A stretch of DNA of 44,874 nucleotides from Azoarcus sp. (lineage in GTDB: Bacteria > Pseudomonadota > Gammaproteobacteria > Burkholderiales > Rhodocyclaceae), in contig DYFV01000042.1 in NCBI GenBank assembly GCA_020725025.1, positions 1-44,874 on the forward strand. The letters run 5' to 3'. A program made the position numbers and the translations under genes. Below are positions 29,953 to 44,667 of this stretch, one piece after another (within the stretch, counting starts at the first letter, position 1; every line of letters begins with the position of its first letter). Below the pieces are notes generated by a model that saw nothing but the letters and a program-made list of their open reading frames with translations, was not told the origin of the DNA and made no database searches.

Positions 29953-30888
29953 GTGAGCACGCCCGCCAACCCCAAGGACTGGTGCATCGGCCTCGTCGGC
30001 TACGGCGAGGTGGGGCGTATCCTGGCCGAGGACCTGCGCGCCGCAGGCGTGGCGGTCGTCGCCTACGACCTGAAGCTGGGGCTGCAGTTCGACGCGCCGC
30101 TGCGGGAGCACGCCGCGCAGCACGGCGTCGCGCTCGCCGCCTCCCACGCCGAGCTGGCGGCCCAGGCCGATCTCGTCGTGTCGGCCGTCACCGCCAGCCA
30201 GACGGTGGCGGTGGCCGAGGCCTGCGCGCCGGGCATGCGCGAGGGCGCCTTCTTCCTCGACTTCAACTCGGCCTCGCCGGGCGCCAAGATCCGGGCCGCC
30301 GAGCGCATCGACGGGGCAGGGGGGCGCTATGTGGAAGGCGCGGTGATGACCTCGGTGCCGCCCTATCGCATCCGGGTCCCGCTCCTCCTCGGCGGCCCGT
30401 CGGCGGCGGCGCTGGCGCCGGCGCTGGAGGTCCTGGGTTTCGCGCCCAAGGTCGGCGACGCGAGGCTCGGCATCGCCTCCGCCACCAAGATGTGCCGCAG
30501 CGTGATGATCAAGGGCCTGGAGGCCATGGTCATCGAGAGCTTCACGGCGGCGCGGCATTACGGGGTGGAGGACGCGGTCGTGGCCTCCCTGCAGGAGACC
30601 TTCCCCGGCATCGACTGGGAGAAGCAGGCGGCCTACTTCTTCCAGCGCGTCATCGAGCACGGCCGGCGCCGCGCCGAGGAGATGCGCGAGGTGGCGCAGA
30701 CCGTGCGCGAGGCCGGCCTCGAGCCCTGGTCGGCCGCCGGCACCGCGGAGCGCCAGGCCTGGATGGCCGACCACGCCGACGCCGGCACCTTCGGCGAGCG
30801 GGGCGGCTTCGGCTTCGCCCGCAGCCCGGACTGGCGCACCGAGGCGGACCGCATCCTCGCCGTGCTTGCTTCGAGCAAGAAGGCGTGA
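29953..30888 (+). CDS. NAD(P)-dependent beta-hydroxyacid-dehydrogenase-like protein with DUF1932 domain
   Basis: The 311-residue product has a 6-phosphogluconate-dehydrogenase-type Rossmann domain (GLVGYGEVGRILAEDL, Gly16/18/21) and a C-terminal DUF1932 helical domain (EEMREVAQTVREAGLEPWSA). The presumed catalytic Lys is Lys179 in GIASATKMCRSVMIKGLEAM, and DFNSASPGAK takes the place of the usual substrate loop. None of the known steps from protocatechuate to pyruvate needs another reduction besides LigC's oxidation, so its substrate is unknown. It is encoded between ligK and ligI with short spacings (10 and 32 bases), so it is made with the pathway. The start is GTG 29953. Confidence 0.85.
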   Translation: MSTPANPKDWCIGLVGYGEVGRILAEDLRAAGVAVVAYDLKLGLQFDAPLREHAAQHGVALAASHAELAAQADLVVSAVTASQTVAVAEACAPGMREGAFFLDFNSASPGAKIRAAERIDGAGGRYVEGAVMTSVPPYRIRVPLLLGGPSAAALAPALEVLGFAPKVGDARLGIASATKMCRSVMIKGLEAMVIESFTAARHYGVEDAVVASLQETFPGIDWEKQAAYFFQRVIEHGRRRAEEMREVAQTVREAGLEPWSAAGTAERQAWMADHADAGTFGERGGFGFARSPDWRTEADRILAVLASSKKA

Positions 30889-30920
30889 GCCACGCCCCAA
30901 TCCCCACAGAGAGAACGACG

Positions 30921-31853
30921 ATGGAGCTCAAGGAACAAGAAGCCTTCACCAAGACGCCGGGCTGGCTCGACTGGTACGCCGGCCCGTCGAAGCCGCGCTT
31001 CGTGCTGCCCGCGGGCGCGGTGGACGCCCACTGCCACGTGTTTGGCCCGGGCGCCGAGTTCCCCTACGCCCCCGAGCGCAAATACACCCCCTGCGATGCG
31101 AGCAAGGAGCAGCTCTTCGCCTTGCGTGACCACCTGGGCTTCGCCCGCAACGTGATCGTGCAGGCCACCTGCCACGGCGCCGACAACCGCGCCATGGTCG
31201 ATGCCTGCAAGGCCTCCAACGGGAAGGCCCGCGGCGTGGCCACGGTGCGACGCGCGATCACCGATCGTGAGCTGCAGGATCTCCACGCCGCCGGCGTGCG
31301 CGGGGTGCGCTTCAACTTCGTGAAGCGGCTGGTGGACTTCACGCCCAAGGACGAGCTCATGGAGATCGCCGGACGCATCGCCCCCCTGGGCTGGCACGTG
31401 GTGATCTATTTCGAGGCGGTGGATCTGCCCGAGCTGTGGGACTTCGTCACTGCCCTGCCGACCACCGTGGTGGTGGACCACATGGGCCGCCCCGACGTCG
31501 CCAAGCCGGTGGACGGCCCCGAGTTCGAGCTTTTCGTCCGGTTCATGCGCGACAACCCCAACGTGTGGAGCAAGGTGAGCTGTCCCGAGCGGCTGTCGGT
31601 GACCGGCCCCCGGGCGCTGGACGGCGAGCGGGCCGCCTACCGGGACGTGGTGCCCTTCGCCCGCCGCATCGTGGAGACCTTCCCGGACCGCGTGCTGTGG
31701 GGCACCGACTGGCCGCATCCCAACCTCAAGGACCACATGCCCGACGACGGGCTGCTGGTGGATTTCATCCCGCACATCGCGCCCACCGCCGAGCTGCAGC
31801 AGAAGCTCCTGGTGGACAACCCGATGCGCCTCTACTGGCCGGAGGAGGCGTAA
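30921..31853 (+). CDS. ligI: 2-pyrone-4,6-dicarboxylate hydrolase
   Basis: LigI opens the lactone ring of 2-pyrone-4,6-dicarboxylate to 4-oxalomesaconate and, unlike most amidohydrolases, needs no metal. The 310-residue product has His37 and His39 in VDAHCHVFGPG, His187 in VVDHMGRPD and Asp263 in LWGTDWPHPNLKDHMPDD, matching the catalytic set of Sphingobium LigI. KYTPCDASKEQL and HGADNRAMVDA are also family features. The stop is directly followed by the ATG of ligA with no gap. Confidence 0.95.
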   Translation: MELKEQEAFTKTPGWLDWYAGPSKPRFVLPAGAVDAHCHVFGPGAEFPYAPERKYTPCDASKEQLFALRDHLGFARNVIVQATCHGADNRAMVDACKASNGKARGVATVRRAITDRELQDLHAAGVRGVRFNFVKRLVDFTPKDELMEIAGRIAPLGWHVVIYFEAVDLPELWDFVTALPTTVVVDHMGRPDVAKPVDGPEFELFVRFMRDNPNVWSKVSCPERLSVTGPRALDGERAAYRDVVPFARRIVETFPDRVLWGTDWPHPNLKDHMPDDGLLVDFIPHIAPTAELQQKLLVDNPMRLYWPEEA

Positions 31854-34110
<2,257 letters not shown>

Positions 34111-34120
34111 GCGGCGCCGG

Positions 34121-34153
34121 GCACCGGCCGACCGGTTCCGGAAACACCGGTGC
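34121..34153 (+). terminator. Intercistronic hairpin between ligC and dctP
   Basis: GCACCGG at 34121-34127 pairs with CCGGTGC at 34147-34153, and the surrounding GC-rich sequence can extend the structure (CCGACC with GGTCGG further out). No T-run follows. It may stabilise the upstream message or set different expression for the catabolic and transport genes rather than stop transcription fully. Confidence 0.4.
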
Positions 34154-34254
34154 GCGTGGTCGGCGCGCCGCGCTCCCCGCCTCGAATCCCCCGGCGGGGC
34201 CATCGCAGTAGCGAACTCGAGTGAGCACTTCCAACTACAACGAGGAGACTGGCC

Positions 34255-35283
34255 ATGAAGTACGTTCGCAATTTCCTGTTTGCCGCATTGGCATTCGCCG
34301 GCGCTTCGACGACCGCTCTCGCGCAGGAGGTGACGCTCCGCCTGCACCAGATGCTGCCGCCGCAGGCCACCATCCCCGCCCAGGCCATCGCACCGTGGGT
34401 GCAGAAGGTGGAGGCGGAGAGCAAGGGGCGGATCAAGATCCAGGCCTTCCCCAGCATGCAGCTGGGCGGGCGTCCGCCGGAGCTTTTCGACCAGGCCCGT
34501 GACGGGGTGGTGGACATCATCTGGACCGTGCTCGGCTACACCCCGGGGCGATTCCCGCGCGCCGAGGTCTTCGAGCTGCCGTTTACCGTCGGTTCGGCCG
34601 AGCGCGGCTCGCGCGCCTTCCAGGAGTTCGTGGAGACCCACGCGATGGAGGAGTTCGGCGACGTCAAGCTGATCGCCGTGCATACCCACGGCCCCGGGCT
34701 GTTCCACAGCCGCGAGCCGATCAACCGCCTCGAGGACCTCAAGGGCATGAAGGTGCGCGGCGGGTCGCGGGTGGTCAACATGATGCTCGAGCAGCTCGGC
34801 GCAACCCCGGTGGGGATGCCCGTGCCGGCGGTCGGGGAGGCGCTGTCGAAGGGCGTGATCACCGCCACGACGATTCCCTGGGAAGTGGTGCCGGCCTTCA
34901 AGGTCCAGCAGATCGTGAAGAATCACACCGGGTTCTCGGGTAGCACCGGCCTGTATACCCAGACCTTCGCCATGGTGATGAACAAGGCGTCCTACGACAA
35001 GCTGCCGGCCGACCTGAAGAAGGTCATCGATGCCAACTCCGGCATCGAGGTCGCCGCCGCCTTCGGCCGGGCGATGGACCAGGGCGACGAGCGCGGACGT
35101 GCCCTGGTGGAGAAGGCGGGCAACAAGATCATCGCCCTCGACGACGCCGAGACCGCGCGCTGGAAGGAGATCGCCGCCAAGGTGCGCAGCGCCTGGATCG
35201 ACGAGGTCTCCGCCAAGGGCATCGACGGGAAGAAGCTCGCGGCGGAGGCCGAACGGCTCGCAGCGAAGTACGCCGGCGAATGA
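34255..35283 (+). CDS. dctP: TRAP transporter substrate-binding protein
   Basis: This 342-residue periplasmic protein delivers an organic acid to the DctQM membrane unit. A signal peptide is present (FLFAALAFAGASTTALAQE, cleavage after ALA). The mature protein has QLGGRPPELFDQARDGVVDI, YTPGRFPRAEVFELPF and LKGMKVRGGSRVVNM, where the Arg is expected to bind the substrate carboxylate. The position between ligC and pobA suggests uptake of 4-hydroxybenzoate, protocatechuate or a related acid. It resembles the second binding protein at 43634 in motif after motif. Its stop overlaps the dctQ start. Confidence 0.93.
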   Translation: MKYVRNFLFAALAFAGASTTALAQEVTLRLHQMLPPQATIPAQAIAPWVQKVEAESKGRIKIQAFPSMQLGGRPPELFDQARDGVVDIIWTVLGYTPGRFPRAEVFELPFTVGSAERGSRAFQEFVETHAMEEFGDVKLIAVHTHGPGLFHSREPINRLEDLKGMKVRGGSRVVNMMLEQLGATPVGMPVPAVGEALSKGVITATTIPWEVVPAFKVQQIVKNHTGFSGSTGLYTQTFAMVMNKASYDKLPADLKKVIDANSGIEVAAAFGRAMDQGDERGRALVEKAGNKIIALDDAETARWKEIAAKVRSAWIDEVSAKGIDGKKLAAEAERLAAKYAGE

Positions 35284-35861
35284 GCGCCGCGACGCAAACC
35301 GGTGCGGCCGCCGTCGCGGCGGCCCGCCCCTGGGGACGTGATATGGGCAAAGCGATCTACGGCCTGAGCCGGGGTACCGCCTGGCTCGGTGCGGCGGTCC
35401 TGGCCGCCATGGCGCTGATGAGCGTCGTCAGCATCATCGGCCGCTCGGCCACCGCCTATGGGCTGGGCCCGGTGCCGGGGGATTTCGAGCTGGTCGAGGC
35501 GGGAACCGCCATCGCGGTCTTCTGCTTCCTGCCGTGGGCGCACCTCAACGGCGCGCACGCGGCGGTCGACCTGTTCTGGGGCAGTTACCCCGTGCCCATG
35601 CGGCGCTTCCTCGAGATCCTGGCGGACGCCGGAATGCTCGCCGTGTGGGTGCTGCTCACCTGGCGCATGGGGGTGGCGATGCAGGACTACCGCGCCGGCG
35701 GCGACACCAGCTTCATCCTGCGCATGCCGCTGTGGTGGGGCTACGCCGCCGCGCTGGTCCCGGCCGTGATCGGTTGCGCCGCCTACGCATGGCGGCTGCT
35801 GGAGTCGCTCGGGGTGGTGCGCCACCCCTACGGTTTCCCTCGCGCCGGAGGAGGGCACTGA
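35280..35861 (+). CDS. dctQ: TRAP transporter small permease
   Basis: The 193-residue product has four hydrophobic helices, as expected of the small TRAP subunit (e.g. AAVLAAMALMSVVSIIG and LADAGMLAVWVLLTWRMGVA). FCFLPWAHLNGAHAAVDLFW is the typical central part. The N-terminus has about 25 Ala-rich residues before helix 1; an internal ATG at 35343 is an alternative start. It overlaps dctP by four bases and dctM by one base, so the three are coupled. Confidence 0.9.
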   Translation: MSAATQTGAAAVAAARPWGRDMGKAIYGLSRGTAWLGAAVLAAMALMSVVSIIGRSATAYGLGPVPGDFELVEAGTAIAVFCFLPWAHLNGAHAAVDLFWGSYPVPMRRFLEILADAGMLAVWVLLTWRMGVAMQDYRAGGDTSFILRMPLWWGYAAALVPAVIGCAAYAWRLLESLGVVRHPYGFPRAGGGH

Positions 35862-37179
35862 TGGACGCGCTGCTATTGGGCGCCTGGTCGTTTCCGGCGC
35901 TGATCGCGCTGATCTTCCTGCGCATCCCGATCGGGCTCGCCATGCTCGTGACGGGCCTCGTCGGCGCCTGGCTGGTGTTCGGCGCCGCCGCTCCGCTCCT
36001 CAACCAGATGAAGACCCTGGCCTACGGACAGTTCTCCGTCCATTCCCTGTCCATCGTGCCGCTCTTCCTCCTGATGGGGCAGTTCGCCACCCTCGGCGGC
36101 ATCTCCCAGGCCCTGTTCAAGGCCGCCGAAGCCTTCGTCGGCCACCGCCGTGGCGGTGTCGCGATGGCGGCCATCGGCGCCTGTGCCGGGTTCGGATCGA
36201 TCTGCGGATCCTCCCTCGCCACGGCCGCCACGATGGGACAGGTCGCCCTGCCGGAGTTGCGGCGTGCCGGCTACGAAGGGGGGCTCGCCAGCGCCACGCT
36301 CGCGGCCGGTGGCACCCTGGGGATCCTGATCCCGCCCTCCATCGTGCTCGTGATCTACGCGGTGCTGGCCGAGCAGAACATCGCCAAGATGTTCGCCGCG
36401 GCCCTCGTGCCCGGCATCCTCGCCGCCCTGGGCTACGCGCTGGTGATCGCGATCGTCGTGCGAGTGCGGCCCGACTGGGCGGGCACGGTGGCGCCGGTGC
36501 CGTGGCCCGAGCGCTGGCGGGCGCTCGCCGCGGTGTGGCCGGTGGTGCTCATTTTCGGCGTGGTGGTGGGCGGCATCTACGGCGGGGTGTTCACCCCGAC
36601 CGAGGGCGCGGCCGTCGGCGCGGTGTCCACCGGGCTGCTCGCCTGGCGCCGCGGCGGTCTCACGCGCAAGAGCCTGAAGTTCGCCGTCGAGTCCACCGCC
36701 TCGGGGACCGCGATGATCTTCATGATCGTGCTCGGGGCCGCGGCCTACAACACCTTCCTGGCCTTGTCGATGCTCCCCCAGGAGCTCGCCGCCTGGGTAG
36801 GCAGCCTCGGCATGAGCCCGTTCGCGGTACTGTGGATGGTGTTGCTCTTCTATCTGCTCTTCGGATGCGTCATGGACTCCCTGTCCATGATCCTGCTCAC
36901 CATCCCGATCTTCTTTCCCGTGATTTCGGGGCTGGATTTCGGTCTGCCGCCGGAGGAGACCGCGATCTGGTTCGGCGTGCTCGTGCTGATCGTGGTCGAG
37001 GTGGGGCTGATCACGCCGCCGGTGGGCATGAACCTGTTCGTCATCCAGTCCATGGCGCCCGGCGTCTCCATCCGCGACACCTATCGCGGGGTGTGGCCCT
37101 TCGTGGCGAGCGACATCGCGCGGGTGGCGGTGCTGGTGTCCTTCCCCGCGATCACCTTGTTCATCCTCAGGACTTTCCC

Positions 37180-37183
<4 letters not shown>
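35861..37183 (+). CDS. dctM: TRAP transporter large permease
   Basis: The 440-residue protein is the 12-helix transport subunit of the sodium-driven TRAP system. RIPIGLAMLVTGLVGAWLVF, the conserved CAGFGSICGSSLATAATMGQ, GGTLGILIPPSIVLVIYAVL and GLITPPVGMNLFVIQSMAPG are characteristic. The stop overlaps the start of the aldo/keto reductase gene (ATGA), so that enzyme is translated with the transporter. Confidence 0.94.
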
Positions 37184-39406
<2,223 letters not shown>

Positions 39407-39411
39407 GGGCG

Positions 39412-39446
39412 CGGCGGGCGAAGCCGGCCACCGGATTCGCCCGCCG
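39412..39446. terminator. Hairpin between convergent pobA and mmsA
   Basis: CGGCGGGCGAA at 39412-39422 is perfectly complementary to TTCGCCCGCCG at 39436-39446 around a 13-base loop. It starts six bases after the pobA stop and is 21 bases from the mmsA stop. No T-run is visible on either side, so it may act as a bidirectional end-of-transcript structure. Confidence 0.5.
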
Positions 39447-39467
39447 GTTGGCGACGCCCGCCCGGAC

Positions 39468-40985
<1,518 letters not shown>

Positions 40986-41010
40986 GGTGGTGTCTCCTCT
41001 CTGTGGTTAT

Positions 41011-41036
41011 TTCGTATATAAGCGATTAGAGATCAA
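41011..41036 (-). promoter_or_regulatory. AT-rich control region upstream of mmsA
   Basis: In the direction of mmsA this stretch contains TTGATC (41036-41031) and TATATACGAA (41020-41011), a rare AT-rich patch 25-50 bases before the start codon. ATATACGAA also occurs at 25492-25500 in front of the first LysR gene. Exact promoter elements cannot be assigned because the spacing does not fit a standard -35/-10 pair. Confidence 0.35.
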
Positions 41037-41147
41037 GTTGTGCCCTCCGGTCCAGAGCTCCGTACGGCGGAGGGGTCCCGCGGGAGCGGCGGAAGCCGCG
41101 ATTCGGGGCAAAGGCGGGTCCGCTGTCGATCGCGGCTGCCGCCGCGC

Positions 41148-42077
41148 CTACACGGTCGTCGCGCGCGGCGCGGATCCGGCGAGCGCCGGTCCGGCCACCG
41201 CCTCGAGCTCGCCGCGCAGCCAGCAGTGCACCGGGTCGTGGCGGTCGCGCAGGTGCCAGATCATGTACATGGGCAGCGCCGGCACGGTGAAAGGCAGCTC
41301 GCAGGACGCGAGCCCGTGCATCAGCCCGCCGGCAAGCAGGGAAGGGGCCGTCGCCACCAGCCGGCTGCCGCGCAGGAAGGCCGGGATGCCGGCGAAGCCC
41401 GCTACGGTCGCGACGAAGTGGCGATCGATCCCGCGCGCGGCGAGCACCCGGTCCACATCGAGCATCCGGCGCGGTTCGTAGAGGACCGTGACGTGCTCGG
41501 CGGCGAGATAGTCGGCGAGGGTGGCCGGCGCCGGGCGCATGTCGGCGTCGTAGTAGGCCCGGTAGTCGTCGGTGAAGAGGCGCTTGTGCAGGATGTCGTG
41601 GGCGTCGGGCGGGCGCGGCGAGATCACCAGGTGGCAGTGCGCCTCGCGCAGCATCTCCGGCTGCGGCACGTCGGACGGGATTATCCGCAACGCCACGCCC
41701 GGCGCGGCGGCGCGCAGCCGGGCGAGAAGGCGCGGCAGCAGCAGGTCGCGCTGGAAGTCGTTGGCGGCGATGGTGAAGGTGGCCTGCAGCTGCGCGGGGT
41801 CGAACTGCGGCGCGGTGGCGAAACGGCGCATCTCCTCGAGCAGCACGCGCGCGTGCACCGCCAGCGCCTCCGCGCGCGCGGTGGCCACGATGCCGCGCCC
41901 CGACTTCACGAAGAGCGGATCGCCGACGATGGCGCGCAGCTTCCCCAGGAGGTGCGACACCGCCGACTGGGTCACGCCCAGGCGCGCCGCCGCCCGGGTT
42001 ACCGAGCCTTCCTCCACCACGGCGAGCAGGAGTTGCAGCAGGCGGCCGTCCAGGTCCGAATGATCGAAATCGCTCAT
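41148..42077 (-). CDS. LysR-family regulator, divergent from the second ligAB pair
   Basis: The 309-residue regulator has the winged helix RLLQLLLAVVEEGSVTRAAA followed by RLGVTQSAVSHLLGKLRAIV and a NodD/LinR-type effector domain (LQATFTIAANDFQRDLLLPR). It is divergent from the second ligA gene with 87 bases between the starts, including AATACTAGCG in the middle, so control of that module is likely. It is of a different LysR subgroup from the regulator at 24570. mmsA lies 163 bases beyond its stop on the same strand. Confidence 0.9.
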   Translation of the reverse strand: MSDFDHSDLDGRLLQLLLAVVEEGSVTRAAARLGVTQSAVSHLLGKLRAIVGDPLFVKSGRGIVATARAEALAVHARVLLEEMRRFATAPQFDPAQLQATFTIAANDFQRDLLLPRLLARLRAAAPGVALRIIPSDVPQPEMLREAHCHLVISPRPPDAHDILHKRLFTDDYRAYYDADMRPAPATLADYLAAEHVTVLYEPRRMLDVDRVLAARGIDRHFVATVAGFAGIPAFLRGSRLVATAPSLLAGGLMHGLASCELPFTVPALPMYMIWHLRDRHDPVHCWLRGELEAVAGPALAGSAPRATTV

Positions 42078-42164
42078 GAGTGCTATGAGGGCTCCTGCCT
42101 TTATCCCGTTGGCGTCGAACGCAATACTAGCGTGGCAGGCAGGGTTTTAACCAAGGAGACAGTC

Positions 42165-42518
42165 ATGGAGAACAGCAAGACCGGTCGCAGGATACCGGGC
42201 ACGACGCTCTTCGACGGCGACGTGGCGCGCAGGGGCTATGCGCTCAACAAGATGTGCTTCTCGTTCAACAGCGCCGAGAACCGCGCCGAATTCCAGCGCG
42301 ACGAGGAAGCCTACATGCGCAAGTTCGGCCTCGACGCCGTGCAGGCGGAGGCGATCCGCACCCGCAACGTGCTGGGCCTGCTGGCGGCGGGCGGCAACGT
42401 GTACTACCTCGCCAAGTTCGCCGGCATCCTCGGGCTGGACGTGCAGGACCTCGGGGCCGCGCAGACCGGCATGACCAAGGAAGCATTCAAGGCCATGCTC
42501 GTGGCCCAAGGGAGATAA
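42165..42518 (+). CDS. Second LigA-type dioxygenase alpha subunit
   Basis: The 117-residue product has the LigA pattern: RRIPGTTLFDGDVARRGYAL, MCFSFNSAENRAEFQRDEEA, AAGGNVYYLAKFAGI and AAQTGMTKEAFKAM. It lacks the C-terminal GGRSP tail of the first copy and differs at many positions, so it is an old paralogue or was gained separately. AAGGAGA is placed eight bases before the ATG. It is three bases from the second beta-subunit gene, as expected of a paired two-subunit enzyme. Confidence 0.9.
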   Translation: MENSKTGRRIPGTTLFDGDVARRGYALNKMCFSFNSAENRAEFQRDEEAYMRKFGLDAVQAEAIRTRNVLGLLAAGGNVYYLAKFAGILGLDVQDLGAAQTGMTKEAFKAMLVAQGR

Positions 42519-42521
42519 GAC

Positions 42522-43358
42522 ATGGCCAAGATCGTCGGTGGCATCGCCACTTCCCACGTCCCCGCAATCGGCCGCGCGATCGCCGGTCGGCTGCAGCAGG
42601 ACCCGTACTGGAAGCCCTTCTTCGACGGCTTTCCGCCGGCCCACGCCTGGCTCGACAAGGTCAGGCCGGATGTCGCGGTGGTCTTCTACAACGACCACGG
42701 GCTCAACTTCTTCCTCGACAAGATGCCGACCTTCGCCGTCGGCGCGGCGCCCCAGTACGTGAACGCCGACGAAGGCTGGGGCATTCCGACCCTGCCGCCC
42801 TTCGCCGGCGACCAGGACCTGTCCTGGCATCTCATCAACGAGCTCGTGGAGCGCGAGTTCGACATCGTCACCTGCCAGGAAATGCTGGTCGACCATGCGG
42901 TGACGCTGCCGATGAAGCTGCTGTGGCCCGAGGGCGACGGGATTCCCATCGTGCCGGTGTGCATCAACACGGTGCAGTTCCCGCTGCCGTCGGCCAGGCG
43001 CTGCTACAAGCTGGGCGAGGCGGTGGGGGCGGCGGTCGAGGCCTGGCAGTCGGACAAGAAGGTGCTGGTGATCGGCACCGGCGGGCTCTCGCACCAGCTC
43101 GACGGCGAGCGCGCCGGCTTCATCAACAAGGACTTCGACCTCGCCTTCATGGAGAGCCTGATCGCCGATCCGAAGTGGGCCACGCAGTTCTCGAACGAGG
43201 AGCTGGTCGAGAAGAGCGGTACCCAGGGCATCGAGCTCCTCATGTGGCTCGCCACCCGCGCGGCGCTGCCGGGCGCGGTGCGCAAGGTGCATGCGACCTA
43301 CCACATCCCCATCTCCAACACGGCGGCGGGGCTGATGGTGATGGAAAGCGGCAGCTGA
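42522..43358 (+). CDS. Second LigB-type class III extradiol dioxygenase, beta (catalytic) subunit
   Basis: The 278-residue product keeps all LigB active-site residues: His12 (ATSHVPAIG), His59 (FYNDHGLNF), His125 (MLVDHAVTLP), His191 (GTGGLSHQL) and Glu238 (GTQGIELLMW). Around the substrate pocket it differs from the first copy: ADEGWGIPTLPPF replaces [11 protein letters not shown], and the WPC segment is replaced by IPIVPV. Candidate substrates are gallate, 3-O-methylgallate, protocatechuate or a related catechol acid. It is not the fused single-chain gallate dioxygenase (GalA), since the alpha part is a separate gene. A strong terminator follows. Confidence 0.9.
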   Translation: MAKIVGGIATSHVPAIGRAIAGRLQQDPYWKPFFDGFPPAHAWLDKVRPDVAVVFYNDHGLNFFLDKMPTFAVGAAPQYVNADEGWGIPTLPPFAGDQDLSWHLINELVEREFDIVTCQEMLVDHAVTLPMKLLWPEGDGIPIVPVCINTVQFPLPSARRCYKLGEAVGAAVEAWQSDKKVLVIGTGGLSHQLDGERAGFINKDFDLAFMESLIADPKWATQFSNEELVEKSGTQGIELLMWLATRAALPGAVRKVHATYHIPISNTAAGLMVMESGS

Positions 43359-43387
43359 GATCGCGCCCGCTTCGGCGCCGGACCCGG

Positions 43388-43425
43388 ACGCCGGCCTTCC
43401 GCAATGGGCGGGAGGCCGGCGTTTT
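43388..43425 (+). terminator. Rho-independent terminator after the second ligB
   Basis: ACGCCGGCCT at 43388-43397 pairs perfectly with AGGCCGGCGT at 43413-43422, with further TCC/GGG-type closing inside, followed by TTTT at 43422-43425. It lies 30 bases after the stop codon and separates the dioxygenase pair from the TRAP genes. Confidence 0.8.
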
Positions 43426-43472
43426 CCGTCTGGCGCGGGAGGGGGCGGCCGATCGGGATGCACAAACGCAAA

Positions 43473-43511
43473 TATCAGCCCATCGCCCATCGCAAAGCGC
43501 TATAGCTGATA
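43473..43511. promoter_or_regulatory. Dyad TATCAGC/GCTGATA upstream of the second TRAP operon
   Basis: TATCAGC at 43473-43479 and GCTGATA at 43505-43511 form a seven-base inverted repeat with 25 bases between, which include the direct repeat CCCATCGCCCATCGC. The nonamer TAGCTGATA (43503-43511) is identical to 25508-25516 near the first LysR gene. It lies about 120-160 bases before the dctP start, a suitable place for an activator site. Confidence 0.45.
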
Positions 43512-43633
43512 GTGCGCGGGGCGGCTTCTTGCCGGGCGTGGGCGGCATCACACTCTCATCGTGCAGAAAGGGCGTATCGCCAAGCCGGCATGTCGACCGG
43601 CGACGGTTCGCGCCCTCACATGAGGAGATGTTC

Positions 43634-44662
43634 ATGAAAGTCCGCAGCATCGCGCTCGGGATGGCCGCTGCCGGCCTGATTCCGGTCGCCGCCCATGCCC
43701 AGGAGGTCGTGCTCAAGGTCGCGCACTTCCTGCCGCCCGTCTCGCCGGCGCACACCAAATTCATCACTCCCTGGTGCGACAAGATCGCCGCCGAGTCCCA
43801 GGGCAGGATGAAGTGCCAGATCTATCCGGCGATGCAACTGGGCGGCACGCCGCCGCAGCTGCTCAACCAGGCGCGCGACGGCGTGGCCGACATCGTGTGG
43901 ACCCTGCCCGGCTACACCCCGGGCCGCTTCCCGTTCTCCGAAGTGTTCGAGCTCCCGTTCTTCACCACCACCCACGAGGCGAGCTCGCGGGCCATGTGGG
44001 ACTTCGTGCAGATGCATGCGACGAAGGAGTTCGCCGGCCTGAAGCCGATCGCCACCTGGGTGAACGGCCCGAACCAGCTCCACTTCCGCGACAAGCAGGT
44101 GAAGACCCTGGCCGACCTCGAGGGGATGAAGGTGCGCGCGCCGTCGCGGCTCGGCAACAAGCTCCTCGCCGCGCTCGGCGCCACGCCGGTCGGCATGCCG
44201 GTGCCGCAGATGGCGGAGAGCCTCTCCAAGGGCGTGATCGAGGGCGCCCTGATTCCGTGGGAAGTGGTGCCCGCCACCAAGACCCACGAGCTCACCAGGT
44301 TCCACGCCGAGGCCGGCGGCGAGCACGCGATGACGACCGCCACCATGGTCTTCGTGATGAACCGGAAGAAGTACGACAGCCTCCCGCCCGAGCTGAAGAA
44401 GGTCATCGACGACAACAGCGGCCGCGAGGTCTCGGCCTGGGTGTCGGCCCGGTTCAAGGGTGCGGACTCGGCCGGCCGCGAGGCGGCGGTGTCCCACGGC
44501 AACACGGTCTACCAGATCCCGGCCGACGAGATGGCCAAGTGGAAGGCGGCGACGCAGCCGGTCGCCGAGGAGTGGATCAGGGAGGTCTCCGCCAAGGGTG
44601 TGGACGGCAGGAAGCTGCACGACGATGCCGCTGCCCTCGTGAAGAAGTATTCTGCCCACTGA
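43634..44662 (+). CDS. dctP: TRAP transporter substrate-binding protein (second system)
   Basis: The 342-residue periplasmic binding protein has a signal peptide (MKVRSIALGMAAAGLIPVAA, cleavage after AHA) and the same conserved blocks as the first dctP: AMQLGGTPPQLLNQARDGVA, YTPGRFPFSEVFELPF, LEGMKVRAPSRLGNKLLAAL and GATPVGMPVPQMAESLSKGV. GAGGAG at seven bases supports ATG 43634 over an in-frame ATG six bases earlier. Its own leader with a dyad and a terminator before it point to separate transcription from the second ligAB pair. Confidence 0.93.
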   Translation: MKVRSIALGMAAAGLIPVAAHAQEVVLKVAHFLPPVSPAHTKFITPWCDKIAAESQGRMKCQIYPAMQLGGTPPQLLNQARDGVADIVWTLPGYTPGRFPFSEVFELPFFTTTHEASSRAMWDFVQMHATKEFAGLKPIATWVNGPNQLHFRDKQVKTLADLEGMKVRAPSRLGNKLLAALGATPVGMPVPQMAESLSKGVIEGALIPWEVVPATKTHELTRFHAEAGGEHAMTTATMVFVMNRKKYDSLPPELKKVIDDNSGREVSAWVSARFKGADSAGREAAVSHGNTVYQIPADEMAKWKAATQPVAEEWIREVSAKGVDGRKLHDDAAALVKKYSAH

Positions 44663-44667
44663 ATACC

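Noticed and set aside
42165..43358. The second dioxygenase pair as a single-chain gallate dioxygenase (GalA)
   Set aside because: Alpha and beta parts are separate genes in LigA-LigB order, and the beta chain lacks the long C-terminal extension of GalA.
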